This document shows positions 52,957-63,050 of a stretch of DNA of 64,000 nucleotides, in pieces (within the stretch, counting starts at the first letter, position 1; each line of letters begins with the position of its first letter). The position numbers and the translations under genes are program-made. The DNA comes from Burkholderia sp. E7m39 (GTDB taxonomy: Bacteria; Pseudomonadota; Gammaproteobacteria; Burkholderiales; Burkholderiaceae): NCBI GenBank assembly GCA_001319865.1, contig BBSL01000290.1:1-64000 (forward strand), written 5' to 3'. A model generated the notes under the pieces. It was given only the letters and a program-made list of their open reading frames with translations, was not told where the DNA came from and ran no database searches.

Positions 52957-54180
52957 TTACACCGACCACTTCCCGCCCATCAACCCATTCGAAGGCAGCG
53001 CTTCATCCAGCAGCTTCTTCGCGCTCTCGATTCCCGCGACAGGCAAACCCTTCGGATCGAGCAGACCGACCTGCACGAGCACGCAAGCCTGATCCCAATA
53101 GATGTGCTCGTTGTACAGCTTGTCGCCGCGAAAGCACACCACAGCCAGCTTCGGCACTTCGAAGTACTTGCCCGTCGGCGCGACGCCTGGCAGCAGCCAG
53201 TCGATCTCGCAGCTATGCGTGCACGCAAAGATGAATTCGTCGACGATGCGGTCCGAGCCGATGGTCCGCGAAATGGGGATCAGCTTCGTATCGGGCGGAT
53301 TCGAGTTGACGAAGTGGTTCGTATAGAAGCGCTTGAGGTTGTCGTAACCGACGCCGCCCGTCATCGTCGGCACATGGTTGACATACGGTTGCGCGACCAT
53401 CGTCGGCATGACGGCTTCGACGTCGCGCGTGGCGAACTCGAAGTAGCAATGCTGTTCCCACAACATGTTCAGATCGTAGAGCGGACCGAGCACCTTGCGC
53501 AGCAGCGCGAGCGTGCGCGAGTACGCCATCATTGCGGCGGGCTTGTCGTACTGCGGGCGCGAGGACGAAGCAAACGCGTGATCGCAGCCCGCATACACGT
53601 ACTGCCCGATGTGGGGATGCGCGCGCAGCGCGGCGCCGATCTGCTCGCGCACAGGCGGCGGACAATACGAATCGTTTTCGGCGAAATGAAACACCATCGG
53701 GCAGCGAATGTTCTTCGCTTCGTCCAGATACGCTTCGAGCCCCACGCCGTAGTAGCTGACGGCGCAATCGACGTCCGTGCGCGCCGCCGCAAGCATCGCC
53801 AGCTTGCCGCCGAGGCAATAGCCGACGGTGCCCACCTTCCCTTGCTGTTCGGGCAGCGCGCGCAACGCGTCGATGGTCGCGGCGATATCCTGCACGCCGA
53901 GATCGACGTCGAACTTCGCGTGAAAGTCGAGCGCACGCTTCATGTCGTCGCCGTCATAGCCGAGCACGATGTTCGGCTGGATGCGCCAGAACAGATCGGG
54001 CACGAGCACGACGTAGCCTTCTTCGGCGTAGCGGTCGGCTGTTTGCTTCAGATAATCGTTGATGCCGAAGATTTCCTGCAGCAGCACGAGGCCGGGGCCC
54101 GATCGTTGCGCCGGACGCGCGACGTATGCATTGAAACGGCCGCCATCGCGGGCGGCGACTTCGATAAAGGAACCGGACAT
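52957..54180 (-). CDS. Dienelactone hydrolase fused to a SnoaL-like domain
   Basis: The 407-residue protein has an N-terminal dienelactone-hydrolase domain (to about residue 235) with nucleophile Cys122 in VGYCLGGKL, Asp in AENDSYCP and His in AGCDHAF. A second domain of SnoaL/NTF2-type (about 260-395, CEIDWLLPGVAPTGKYFEVP) is attached. Such hydrolases open enol-lactones of aromatic degradation. The gene is 75 bp below the ligase on the same strand, so it belongs to the 2-aminobenzoyl-CoA-type cluster. The start at 54180 (MSGSFIEVAA) has a GGAGCATCTG site. Confidence 0.87.
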   Translation of the reverse strand: MSGSFIEVAARDGGRFNAYVARPAQRSGPGLVLLQEIFGINDYLKQTADRYAEEGYVVLVPDLFWRIQPNIVLGYDGDDMKRALDFHAKFDVDLGVQDIAATIDALRALPEQQGKVGTVGYCLGGKLAMLAAARTDVDCAVSYYGVGLEAYLDEAKNIRCPMVFHFAENDSYCPPPVREQIGAALRAHPHIGQYVYAGCDHAFASSSRPQYDKPAAMMAYSRTLALLRKVLGPLYDLNMLWEQHCYFEFATRDVEAVMPTMVAQPYVNHVPTMTGGVGYDNLKRFYTNHFVNSNPPDTKLIPISRTIGSDRIVDEFIFACTHSCEIDWLLPGVAPTGKYFEVPKLAVVCFRGDKLYNEHIYWDQACVLVQVGLLDPKGLPVAGIESAKKLLDEALPSNGLMGGKWSV

Positions 54181-54255
54181 CAGATGCTCCTCGATGATGG
54201 GACGAAGGGGGCTGCGCGTGCCGGCGTTCATCGTCATCGGGTGGAGCGGGGCACG

Positions 54256-55897
54256 CTACATCGCACGCAATGCGAACCGCTTGAGCTTGCCGGTTTCGGT
54301 GCGAGGCAGCGCGTCGATGAAGGCGACGACGCGCGGGTACTTATACGGCGCAACGGTATTCTTCACGAATTCCTGCAACTCCGCGACGAGTTTCTCATCC
54401 GCGCTGTAACCCGCGTTGAGCACGACGAAGGCCTTCACGATCTGTCCGCGCGTCTCGTCCGGCGCGCCGATCACGCCGCATTCGGCGACGGCCTTGTGCT
54501 GCATCAGCACGCTTTCCACTTCCGGGCCGGAGATGTTGTAGCCCGCGGAGACGATCATGTCGTCTGCGCGCGCCTGGTAGAACACGTAGCCGTCGGCATC
54601 GATATAGACGGAATCGCCGGGCAGATTCCAGCCGTCGCGCACGAACTTGCGCTGACGGTCGTCGGCGAGATAGCGGCAGCCCGTCGGGCCGCGCACGGCG
54701 AGCTTGCCGATCGTGCCCGCAGGCACGGGCTGCATGTCGTCATCGACGGCCCGGATCTCGTAGCCGGGCACGGCCTTGCCGATCGCGTGCGGCCGCACGT
54801 CATGACCCGCCGACGAAATGAAGATATGGATCATCTCGGTGCCGCCGATGCCGTCGATCATCTCGATGCCGCTCGCGTCGCGCCACAGTGCGCGCGTCGA
54901 GTCGGGCAGCGCCTCGCCCGCCGACACGGTCTTCTTCAACGACGCGATGTCGAAGCGCGGAATCAACGGCGCCATCTGCCGATAGAAAGTCGGCGCGGTG
55001 AACATCACGGTCGCGCGAAACCGCTCGACGTTTTGCAGCAGCGTTTCAGGCGACTGCTTTTCGATCAGCACCGTCGATGCGCCCGCGCGCAACGGAAAGC
55101 ACAGCAGTCCGCCCAGGCCGAACGTGAAAGCGAGCGGCGGCGTGCCGCAGAAGATGTCGTCGGGGGTGGGTTCGAGTACGTGGCGCGGGAACAGATCGCA
55201 CATCGCGAGCACGTCGCGATGAAAGTGCATGCAGCCCTTGGGCGCGCCCGTGGTGCCGCTCGTGAAGGCGATCAGGCAGACGTCGTCGGCGGCTGTGTCG
55301 CAGGCCTTGAAATCGGCGGATTTCGATGCAGCCAGCGTTTCGAGCGAACCCGCTCCACCGTCGTGGAAGATCATGGTCTGCTTCAGGCCTTCGCAGAAGA
55401 ACTCGTCGCCTGCCTGGGTGCAGCGCGCGAGTTCGTCCATCAGACGCGCATCGCACAGCGCTGCGCCGACTCTGCGCCTTGTCGGCGATCTGCTTCAGTT
55501 CCTTCGCGCGCAGCAGCGGCATCGTCGGCACGACGACGAGCCCTGCCTTGAGCGCGGCGAGAAACGCGACGGCCATCTGCAACGTGTTCGGCCCGCGCAG
55601 CAACACGCGATTGCCGGGCTGCAAACCCATCTCATCGACCAGCACGTGCGCGCTGCGATTGACCATCGCGAGCAGTTCGCCATAGGTGGTCGCGTGCGGC
55701 TTGCCGTCGATATCCGACCAGATGGCAGGCCGGTCGCGATGCCCGCGCTCGACGGCACGATCGAGCAGTTCGGTCGCGCAGTTCAAACGCGCGGGATACG
55801 CGACGTCCGGGTTGTCGAGCAGAAACACCGGCCATTGATCCTGCGGCGGCAAGTGATCGCGCGCGAAGGTATCGACGTGAGCTGAGGGTTCCATCAT
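54256..55897 (-). pseudogene. Benzoate/2-aminobenzoate-CoA ligase, interrupted by a +1 frameshift at 55471
   Basis: The sequence encodes a benzoate-CoA-ligase-family adenylate-forming enzyme. The start MMEPSAHVDTF (55897) follows AGGGGAG. The N-terminal half runs to IADKAQ, then the frame breaks; the second frame resumes with VGAALCDARLMDEL and continues to the end at 54256. Removing one base at 55471 joins both into 546 residues, the family length. AMP-binding motif IAFTSGTTGAPKG and the catalytic GKLKRFA are in the second part. As read, the gene is broken; a sequencing error is the other explanation. It would supply 2-aminobenzoyl-CoA to the operon upstream. Confidence 0.85.
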
Positions 55898-55939
55898 GAG
55901 ACTCCCCTGGTGGTCGGGTGTGTGAGCGCGCCTGGTTCG

Positions 55940-56181
55940 CTAACGCTCCACGACGATCGTGGTGATGAAATAAAGGGCGACGCACAGCATCGTCGCCGTC
56001 CCTGTGCAGTTCGCCCAAAGCTTGAGGGACCCTCTCCGCCATGCGTAGGCGTTGATGACCGCCGCCAGCGTGGCTGGGCCAAAAACAAAAAGCTAAGCAA
56101 CGGCCACCCGTACTGTGGGAAAGCGCACTTTCCTAATTCGTGGCAGCCGTGCACGACCTGTTGAATCGCGGAACCAATCAT
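55940..56181 (-). pseudogene. Possible frameshifted small membrane protein
   Basis: Between RidA and the ligase, one minus-strand frame reads MIGSAIQQVVHG and then YGWPLLSFLFLA. A second frame takes over with VFGPATLAAVINAYAWRR and ends CVALYFITTIVVER and TAG at 55940. The two together look like a two-helix membrane protein split by a frameshift near 56085. Confidence is low; it may be only chance. Confidence 0.3.
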
Positions 56182-56225
56182 TCGGTTTCTCCGACGACCC
56201 CGCGAAAAGCGAATTCACCCAATCC

Positions 56226-56624
56226 CTAATCAGCAATCACAGCCGTCGCTTCAATTTCAACCTTCGCGTCATCCTCGATCAGCGCGACGACCTGCACGGC
56301 GCTCATCGCGATGTCGTAATCGCCGATCAGTTCGCGGAACGCCTGGCCGATCTCTTTCAGCGACGCAAGGTACTCGCGCTTGTCGGTCACATACCACGTC
56401 ATGCGCACGAGATGCTCGGGCCGCCCGCCCGCTTCGCGCAGCACGGCAATCACGTTGCGCAGCGCCTGTGTCGCCTGTTCGGCGAAGCGGTCGCTCGTCA
56501 TGCGCGCTTCTTCGTTCCAGCCGATCTGTCCGGCGATGTACACCTGCGTGCCGTTGGCCGCCACGCCGTTTGCATAGCCCTTCGGCTTGGTCCAGCCTGC
56601 GGGCAGAAGCGGTCGTTTCTTCAT
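56226..56624 (-). CDS. RidA-family (YjgF/YER057c) reactive-imine deaminase
   Basis: The 132-residue trimer-forming protein has the RidA pattern: YANGVAANGTQVYIAGQIGW near the start and RMTWYVTDKREY in the middle. RidA hydrolyses reactive enamines and imines. It overlaps the thioesterase by four bases (ATGA). In this operon the amino group of the 2-aminobenzoyl-CoA product may be what it acts on, which is inference. Confidence 0.9.
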   Translation of the reverse strand: MKKRPLLPAGWTKPKGYANGVAANGTQVYIAGQIGWNEEARMTSDRFAEQATQALRNVIAVLREAGGRPEHLVRMTWYVTDKREYLASLKEIGQAFRELIGDYDIAMSAVQVVALIEDDAKVEIEATAVIAD

Positions 56625-57064
56625 GAGCGTTGCTCCTCGGATTGAACGGCGTGCGGCGCGAAGGCCGCGAGCGCGGCGGCGATGTCGTCGGGAATATCGA
56701 TCGACTGGCCGCTTTCCTGCGATGTCGTGACGAGCACCTGCGATGCGCGAAAGCGCTCTCCGCCCGCACCGTGCGCGACGATTTCGACGCCGATCGAGCG
56801 CCGGCCGATGCGTGTCACGCCAAGCGACAGCGTGATCGTTTCGCCCATGCGGCTAGGCCGCGAGAACTCACAATCGAGCTTGACGATCGGCAGGCCGATG
56901 CGGCGCGTCTGGATCATGTGCGCGTAGTCGATGGCAAGGCGCTCGTTGAACCACTCTTCGACGAGCATGTTCGTCATCACCAGATACTGCGGAAAGTAGA
57001 CGATGCCCGCGGGATCGCAATGCGCAAAGCGGATGCGCATGGGCATGTCGAACGTCGCGCTCAT
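56621..57064 (-). CDS. Acyl-CoA thioesterase, 4-hydroxybenzoyl-CoA type hotdog
   Basis: The 147-residue protein has the hotdog motif [15 protein letters not shown] with catalytic Asp17, the signature of the 4-hydroxybenzoyl-CoA thioesterase family. It would remove unused or toxic aryl-CoA. Its ATG overlaps the dehydrogenase stop and its stop overlaps the RidA start, so it is fully coupled. Confidence 0.88.
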   Translation of the reverse strand: MSATFDMPMRIRFAHCDPAGIVYFPQYLVMTNMLVEEWFNERLAIDYAHMIQTRRIGLPIVKLDCEFSRPSRMGETITLSLGVTRIGRRSIGVEIVAHGAGGERFRASQVLVTTSQESGQSIDIPDDIAAALAAFAPHAVQSEEQRS

Positions 57065-58257
57065 GATGCACGCTCCTGTTGCGCGGCCGCATGCGCCTTC
57101 AACAGGTCGCGCCCGACGATCAACTGCTGCACTTCCGTCGCGCCTTCATAGATGCGCAGCGCGCGAATCTCGCGATACAACCGTTCGACGGTGGTGCCGC
57201 TTTGCACGCCCATGCCGCCCCACAACTGCACGGCGGCGTCGATCACCTGTTGCGCGCCTTCGCTCGCGTGCCATTTCGCGAGCGCCGCTTCGCGCGTGAC
57301 GCTCTCGCCCTGATCGCGCAGCCACGCGGCGCGATAGACGAGCAGCGCGCTGCTGTCGATCGTCAGCGCCATCTGCGCGAGCTTCGTCTGCGTCAACTGA
57401 AAATCGCCGAGCGTCTGGCCGAACATCTTGCGCGACGCGGCGCGCGCGAGTCCTTCCTGCATCGCGCGACGCGCAAAGCCCAACGACGCCGCCGCGACCG
57501 ACGTGCGGAAAATATCGAGCGTGCGCATCGCGACCTTGAAGCCTTCGCCAGGCGCGCCGAGCATCTGGCTGCGCGGCACGCGCGCATTCGCGAAATGCAG
57601 ACGCGCAAGCGGATGCGGCGCGATCACGCCGATGCGCTCGGCGATCTGCAAGCCCGGCGTATCGGCATCGACGATAAACGCGCTGATGCCGCGCGCGCCC
57701 GGCGCTTCGCCCGTTCGCGCGAACACGACGTAGAAGTCCGCGATACCGCCGTTCGATATCCAGGTCTTGTCGCCGTCGAGCACGTACGCATCACCTTCGG
57801 CGCGCGCCTGCAGCGACATTGCCGCGACATCTGAACCGGCTTCCGGCTCCGACAGCGCGAACGCGGCGATCGCTTCGCCTTTCGCGACGCGCGGCAGATA
57901 GCGCGACCTCTGCTCATGCGTGCCCGCCAGCGTGATCGCGCCGGAGCCGAGACCTTGCATCGCGAGCGCGAAATCGGCGAGGCCGTCGTGCTTCGCGAGC
58001 GTTTCGCGCAGCAGACAGACGGCGCGCGTGTCGATCGTGTCGCCGTGTCCGCCGTATTGCGTGCCGCCGACACCGTACTTCAGCCAGCCCGCTTCGCCGA
58101 GGGCGCGCACGAGTTGCCGGCACGTTGCGTCGACATCGTCGTGCCGGACATCTGCGAGATGCTGCGCGGCCCATGCCTCGATGCCGTCGGCGAGTTCGCG
58201 GTGACGCGCGTCGAAGAACGGCCACGCCAATGTGCTGTGCGGATCAGGAGGATTCAA
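57061..58257 (-). CDS. Acyl-CoA dehydrogenase
   Basis: The 398-residue flavoenzyme has the usual blocks: [15 protein letters not shown] and [18 protein letters not shown] for FAD and substrate, and [18 protein letters not shown] with the C-terminal FAD block near the catalytic position. No ATG is available; the start is a TTG at 58257, seven bases after an AAGGAG site, two bases from the hydratase stop. In this operon it should act on the reduced ring product of the FAD enzyme. Confidence 0.87.
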   Translation of the reverse strand: MNPPDPHSTLAWPFFDARHRELADGIEAWAAQHLADVRHDDVDATCRQLVRALGEAGWLKYGVGGTQYGGHGDTIDTRAVCLLRETLAKHDGLADFALAMQGLGSGAITLAGTHEQRSRYLPRVAKGEAIAAFALSEPEAGSDVAAMSLQARAEGDAYVLDGDKTWISNGGIADFYVVFARTGEAPGARGISAFIVDADTPGLQIAERIGVIAPHPLARLHFANARVPRSQMLGAPGEGFKVAMRTLDIFRTSVAAASLGFARRAMQEGLARAASRKMFGQTLGDFQLTQTKLAQMALTIDSSALLVYRAAWLRDQGESVTREAALAKWHASEGAQQVIDAAVQLWGGMGVQSGTTVERLYREIRALRIYEGATEVQQLIVGRDLLKAHAAAQQERAS

Positions 58258-58259
58258 GT

Positions 58260-59111
58260 TCAGTCTCCTTCGAACACGGGACGCGACTTCGCCGCGAACG
58301 CGCGGTAGGCGCGCTCGAAGTCGCGCGTCGTCATGCAGATGGCCTGCGCCTGGGCTTCGGATTCGATCGCTTCGTCGATGCTCATGCTCCATTCCTGATG
58401 CAGCATTTTCTTCGTGACGCCATGCGCGAAGGTCGGCCCCGACGCGAGATCGGCGGCGAGTTTCGTGGCTTCTTCGAGCAGCGCTTCGGGCGCGCACAGC
58501 CGGTTGTAGAAGCCCCATGTGTAGCCTTCATCGCCGCTTGCCGAGCGGCCCGTGTACAGCAGTTCGGCCGCGCGACCCTGGCCGATGATGCGCGGCAGGA
58601 TCGAGCACGCGCCCATGTCGCAGCCTGCCAGCCCGACGCGCGTGAACAGGAACGCGAGCTTGCTGCGCGACGTGCCGAGCCGCATGTCGGAAGCCATCGC
58701 GAGAATCGCGCCGGCACCCGCGCAGACGCCGTCGACGGCGGCGATGAGGGGCTGCGGACAATGGCGCATCGCCTTCACGAGGTCGCCCGTCATGCGCGTG
58801 AAGAGCAGCAGTTCGGGCATGGGGAGATCGATCAGCGGACCGATGATGTCGTGCACGTCGCCGCCCGAACAGAAGTTTTCGCCCGCACCGTGCAGCACGA
58901 CCACTTTCACATCCGTCGCGTAGGCGAGTTGCCGGAACAGGTCGCGCAATTCCGCGTACGACTCGAACGTCAGCGGGTTCTTGCGCTCGGGGCGGCTCAG
59001 CGTGATCGTCGCGACACCTGCCTTCACGGACCAGCCGAAGTGTTTCGCTCCGTACGCTGCGAGCATAGTGCGGTTGCCGGCCAGCAGGGCGTCGGCAGCG
59101 GATCGGGTCAT
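58260..59111 (-). CDS. Enoyl-CoA hydratase/isomerase family protein
   Basis: The 283-residue crotonase-fold protein has oxyanion-hole blocks [15 protein letters not shown] and [18 protein letters not shown], and the [20 protein letters not shown] region with an acidic residue in the catalytic place. It is expected to hydrate an unsaturated intermediate of the aromatic-CoA pathway. It begins with an ATG at 59111 and is 45 bp after the MarR gene. Confidence 0.9.
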   Translation of the reverse strand: MTRSAADALLAGNRTMLAAYGAKHFGWSVKAGVATITLSRPERKNPLTFESYAELRDLFRQLAYATDVKVVVLHGAGENFCSGGDVHDIIGPLIDLPMPELLLFTRMTGDLVKAMRHCPQPLIAAVDGVCAGAGAILAMASDMRLGTSRSKLAFLFTRVGLAGCDMGACSILPRIIGQGRAAELLYTGRSASGDEGYTWGFYNRLCAPEALLEEATKLAADLASGPTFAHGVTKKMLHQEWSMSIDEAIESEAQAQAICMTTRDFERAYRAFAAKSRPVFEGD

Positions 59112-59156
59112 CGTTGTCTCCTGTGTGTTGTCTCGCGCGCGCTTGCGCATGTCCGG

Positions 59157-59723
59157 TTACGCGGATTCGCCCTTGATCGTGTTCAGCAGATGCTGCTTGA
59201 GCTTGCCGAGCTTCTGATGCGTGCGCGATTTCTCGTCCAGATCGAGTCCGCCGAACATCTCGACGACCCATTGCTCATGCGCGACGGCCATCCGGTCGAA
59301 CAGCGCGCGGCCTTCCGTCGTGAGGCGCACGCTGATAGAGCGGCGATCGTTCGGATCGGTGTCGCGTGAGACGAGCCCTTCTTTTTCGAGCTGATCGGTA
59401 ATGCCTGTGACGTTGCCGCCCGTCACCATCAGGCGTCGCGACAGCTCCGTCATCTTCAGTCCTTCGGGGTGACGCTCCAGTTGCGCCATCAGGTCGAAGC
59501 GCGGCAACGTCGTGTCGAACTCGTTGCGCAGGCGCTTGCGCAATTCGGCCTGCACGAGGTTGGTCGTCGTCAGCATGCGCAGCCACAGGCGCAAGCCCAT
59601 GTGACTGTCCGCGCCCGTGCTCATTTCGAGGTCCACGACGTTCTCCGCAGGTTTGGCGACGCCTTTGCGCGCCAGCTTCGCGTCGGCGGATTCGGCGGTT
59701 TTCTTGCTGGCTGTGTTGCTCAT
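59157..59723 (-). CDS. MarR-family regulator of the aromatic-CoA operon
   Basis: The 188-residue protein has a winged helix (about residues 65-150; KMTELSRRLMVTGGNVTGIT, DRRSISVRLTTEGRAL). It overlaps the SDR gene by four bases (ATGA) and is inside the operon. MarR proteins of aromatic-CoA operons often bind the CoA thioester and derepress, so this one probably senses 2-aminobenzoyl-CoA or a related ligand. Its N-terminal 45 residues are an extra basic, Ala-rich extension. Confidence 0.88.
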   Translation of the reverse strand: MSNTASKKTAESADAKLARKGVAKPAENVVDLEMSTGADSHMGLRLWLRMLTTTNLVQAELRKRLRNEFDTTLPRFDLMAQLERHPEGLKMTELSRRLMVTGGNVTGITDQLEKEGLVSRDTDPNDRRSISVRLTTEGRALFDRMAVAHEQWVVEMFGGLDLDEKSRTHQKLGKLKQHLLNTIKGESA

Positions 59724-60499
59724 GTGACTTCCCCGCCCGAAACGGAAACAGATTGACCGGTGATGGATTCGGCGCCGGGCATGCACAGCCACAGCACCGC
59801 GTTGGCGACTTCAGCGGGCGCAACGAAACGGCGCTGCGGGTTGTGGCGCACGAGGATGTCACGCGCTTCCTGCTCGCTGCGCGAGGTTTTCGCGGTGATC
59901 TGGTCGAGCGATGCGCGCAACAACTCCGTTTCCGTATAACCGGGGCACACGGCGTTGACCGTAATGCCTCTCGTCGCCACTTCCAGCGCGAGCGAACGCG
60001 TGAGTCCGATCACGCCGTGTTTCGCCGCGCAATACGCAGCAACGTACGCATAGCCGATCTGTCCCGCCGTGCTGGCCACGTTGACGATGCGTCCATAGCC
60101 GCGTTCGAGCATCGCGGGCAACACCGCACGCGTGCAGAGAAACACGCCCGTCAGGTTGACGTCGAGCATGCGCTGCCAGAGCGCGATGTCTGTTTGCGCG
60201 AAGGGCGCGGCCTGCGCCTGGCCCGCGTTGTTGACGAGCAGATCGACGGGACCGGCCTGCGCGGCCGCATCGGAAAATGCCTTGCTGACAGCACTTTCGT
60301 CTCCGACATCGACGCTGATGCACGCGGCAATCTCGCCGTGTTCGCTCAGCGCTTCGCGCTGCGCGGCGAGCCGTTGCGCATCGCGTCCCATCAGCGTGAC
60401 GCGCGCGCCGGCGCGCACCAGCGCTTGCGCCGTCGCTGCGCCGATGCCGCTGCCGCCGCCCGTGACGACGGCATGCTTTCCTGCCAGCGTGGTGTTCAT
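59720..60499 (-). CDS. Short-chain dehydrogenase/reductase
   Basis: The 259-residue protein is a classical SDR with the cofactor motif TGGGSGIGAATAQAL, NNAG in VNNAGQAQAAP, and the catalytic YCAAK (YVAAYCAAKHGVIG). It would reduce or oxidise a hydroxy group in the ring-derived intermediate. Its ATG overlaps the stop of the FAD enzyme by one base. Confidence 0.92.
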   Translation of the reverse strand: MNTTLAGKHAVVTGGGSGIGAATAQALVRAGARVTLMGRDAQRLAAQREALSEHGEIAACISVDVGDESAVSKAFSDAAAQAGPVDLLVNNAGQAQAAPFAQTDIALWQRMLDVNLTGVFLCTRAVLPAMLERGYGRIVNVASTAGQIGYAYVAAYCAAKHGVIGLTRSLALEVATRGITVNAVCPGYTETELLRASLDQITAKTSRSEQEARDILVRHNPQRRFVAPAEVANAVLWLCMPGAESITGQSVSVSGGEVT

Positions 60500-62871
60500 C
60501 AAACGGTTCCTTCCGCGCGCTGTGCGCGTTCGAGCGGCGAAAGCCGCGCATTCTCGGCGGCCAGTGCGCGCTCGCGTTCGTAGTTGCGTTCGAGTTGCGA
60601 CTTGGCCGCCGTGTATTGCTTCGGCCAGTTCACGTCGAAATAGCCGATCTTCGCGGCTTCGTTCAGCGTCCACGACGGATTGGCCAGATGCGGGCGCGCG
60701 ATGGCGCACAGGTCCGCGCGGCCCGCGGCGATGATGCTGTTCACGTGATCGGCTTCGGAGATCGCGCCGACAGCGATCGTCGCGATGCCCGCTTCGTTGC
60801 GGATGCGATCCGCAAACGGCGTCTGGAACATGCGGCCGTACACGGGCTTTTCGTCCTTGCTGACCTGGCCCGACGATACGTCGATCATGTCGGCGCCCGC
60901 CGCTTTGAAGGCGCGCGCGATCTCGACGGCATCGTCGGGCGTCGTGCCGCCGTCGACCCAGTCGTGCGCCGAAATGCGCACCGACATCGGCTTGTCTTGC
61001 GGCCACACTTCACGCATCGCGGCAAACACTTCGAGCGGATAGCGCAGACGATTCGCGAGCGAGCCGCCATAAGCATCGCTGCGATGATTGGTGAGCGGCG
61101 ACAGGAAGCTCGACAGGAAATAGCCGTGTGCGCAGTGCAGTTCGAGCCAGTCGAAGCCCGCTTGCGCCGCCATCTGCGCGGCGCGCACGAATTGCGCCTG
61201 GATCTCTCGCAGCTCATCGTGCGTCGCTTCGCGCGACCACTGGCTCACGCCGTGCAGATACTGCTGCGGCGATGCCGACACCAACGGCCAGTTGCCATCG
61301 GGCAAAGGTTGATCGATGCCTTCCCAGCTCACGCGCGTCGACGCCTTCGCGCCCGCGTGGCCGAGCTGCATGCCGATCTTCGCGTCGCTGTTCGCGTGCA
61401 CGAACTGCACGATGCGGCGCCACGCGTCGAGATGCTCGGACGCATACATGCCGGGACATCCGGGCGTGATGCGCGCATCGGCCGACACGCAGGTCATCTC
61501 CGTCATCACGAGCGCGGCGCCGCCCATCGCGCGCGCGCCGAGATGCACCAGGTGATAGTCGCCCGCGATGCCGTCAACGGCCGAGTACTGCGCCATCGGC
61601 GACACGACGATGCGATTCTTCAACGTCACGCCGCGCAATCTGAACGGCGTGAACATGGGCGGCACGGAATGCTGCTGCGGCCCGCGTTCGATACCTGCGC
61701 GCGCCGAGAGCCAGTCTTCGAACGACGACAGATAGACCGCATCGCGCTCGCGCAAATTTTCGTGCGAAATGCGCTGCGAGCGTGTCAGCAGCGAATAGGC
61801 GAATTGCTCCGGCTCGAACGAGGCGTAGCGGTCCACGTGCTCGAACCATTCAGTCGAATTGCGCGCGGCGTTCTGGATGCGCAACACGCCGATGCTGCGC
61901 ACATCCGTGTAATGCGCGAGCGCGGCGGCGAGATCGTGCGGATGCGCGTCGATGTTGTTGGCGAGTTCGATGGCATCTTCGAGCGCGAGCTTGGTGCCGG
62001 AGCCGATCGAAAAGTGCGCGGTATGCGCGGCGTCGCCCATCAGCACGACGGGCACGCGCTTGCCGTCAGCCTGCGTTTTCCAGTGCACCCACTCGCGATT
62101 GACGACGCGCGGAAAGCGAATCCATTGCGCGGAACCGCGCAGATGGCTCGCGTTCGAAATCAGCCGGTTGCCATCGAGATACTTCGCGAACAGGCGCTCG
62201 CAGAACGCGATGCTGTCTTCCTTGCTCATGTCGTCGAGACCGGCGGCGCGCCACACGCGCTCGGGCGTTTCGACGATGAACGTCGAGGTCTCGTCGTCGA
62301 AGCGGTACGCGTGCGCCTGGAACCAGCCCCATTCGGTTTCTTCGAATGCGAACGTGAACGCGTCGAACAGCTTTTTCGTGCCGAGCCACACGAAGCGGCA
62401 GTCGCGCAGGTCGATGTCGGGCTGATAGGTGGCCGCGTACTTCTGGCGGATCGCGCTGTTCAGGCCGTCGCTGGCGATGATGAGGTCGGCGTCGTATTCG
62501 TCGTCGTTCGTGACTTGCGTTTCGAACACCAGCTGCACGCCCAGTTCTTCGCAGCGCGCCTGCAGGATGTTCAAAAGGCGCTTGCGGCCGATGCCGCAAA
62601 AGCCATGTCCCGACGAGCGCACCTGCGCGCCGCGAAAGTTGATTTCGATGTCGTCCCAGTGATTGAACGCGTCGAGGATCATATCGGCGCTTTTTTCGTC
62701 GGCGGCGCGCAGATTGCCGAGCGTCTGGTCGGAGAACACGACGCCCCAGCCGAACGTGTCATACGGGCGATTGCGCTCGACGACGATCACTTCATGCGCC
62801 GGATGGCGACGCTTCATCAACAACCCGAAATACAGTCCGGCCGGACCGCCGCCGATACAGACGATGCGCAT
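60499..62871 (-). CDS. Bifunctional FAD monooxygenase / Old Yellow Enzyme (2-aminobenzoyl-CoA or salicylyl-CoA type)
   Basis: The 790-residue fusion has an N-terminal FAD hydroxylase (about 1-395; [32 protein letters not shown], and DG..HGD-like [20 protein letters not shown]) and a C-terminal OYE domain (about 400-765; [40 protein letters not shown]). This architecture is known for 2-aminobenzoyl-CoA monooxygenase/reductase and salicylyl-CoA 5-hydroxylase. It hydroxylates and reduces the aromatic ring. It is the first gene of the operon and has its own promoter at 62902-62930. Confidence 0.92.
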   Translation of the reverse strand: MRIVCIGGGPAGLYFGLLMKRRHPAHEVIVVERNRPYDTFGWGVVFSDQTLGNLRAADEKSADMILDAFNHWDDIEINFRGAQVRSSGHGFCGIGRKRLLNILQARCEELGVQLVFETQVTNDDEYDADLIIASDGLNSAIRQKYAATYQPDIDLRDCRFVWLGTKKLFDAFTFAFEETEWGWFQAHAYRFDDETSTFIVETPERVWRAAGLDDMSKEDSIAFCERLFAKYLDGNRLISNASHLRGSAQWIRFPRVVNREWVHWKTQADGKRVPVVLMGDAAHTAHFSIGSGTKLALEDAIELANNIDAHPHDLAAALAHYTDVRSIGVLRIQNAARNSTEWFEHVDRYASFEPEQFAYSLLTRSQRISHENLRERDAVYLSSFEDWLSARAGIERGPQQHSVPPMFTPFRLRGVTLKNRIVVSPMAQYSAVDGIAGDYHLVHLGARAMGGAALVMTEMTCVSADARITPGCPGMYASEHLDAWRRIVQFVHANSDAKIGMQLGHAGAKASTRVSWEGIDQPLPDGNWPLVSASPQQYLHGVSQWSREATHDELREIQAQFVRAAQMAAQAGFDWLELHCAHGYFLSSFLSPLTNHRSDAYGGSLANRLRYPLEVFAAMREVWPQDKPMSVRISAHDWVDGGTTPDDAVEIARAFKAAGADMIDVSSGQVSKDEKPVYGRMFQTPFADRIRNEAGIATIAVGAISEADHVNSIIAAGRADLCAIARPHLANPSWTLNEAAKIGYFDVNWPKQYTAAKSQLERNYERERALAAENARLSPLERAQRAEGTV

Positions 62872-62898
62872 GTTGGCTCCCCAACGTGAAGGTGCCGT

Positions 62899-62935
62899 TT
62901 TACTTTAGATTTTGATAGTTTAGATGTCAAGTAAA
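62899..62935 (-). promoter_or_regulatory. Strong promoter and palindromic operator of the aromatic-CoA operon
   Basis: On the minus strand TTGACA (complement at 62925-62930), exactly 17 bp, and TAAAGT (complement at 62902-62907) form a good sigma-70 promoter. TTTACTT (62899-62905) and AAGTAAA (62929-62935) are perfect inverted arms covering both boxes, a likely site for the MarR protein encoded at 59157. Confidence 0.7.
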
Positions 62936-63050
62936 TTTGCGCGGTTCGGCTGACGGGCGAAGCCGAAATGATGCGAGAGGTAAAGTCTGTCAGCGAAGAC
63001 CAGGGTTGGTCGTTGCGTTGGTCCGCGACGCGCTCACGGAGACCGAGGTT

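Noticed and set aside
52456-55551. 1031-codon plus-strand frame
   Set aside because: It is antisense to the MFS gene start, the hydrolase fusion and the CoA ligase, is rich in Arg/His/Ala, and shows no domain.
60595-62889. 764-codon plus-strand frame
   Set aside because: It mirrors the FAD/OYE gene in another frame and has no recognisable motif.
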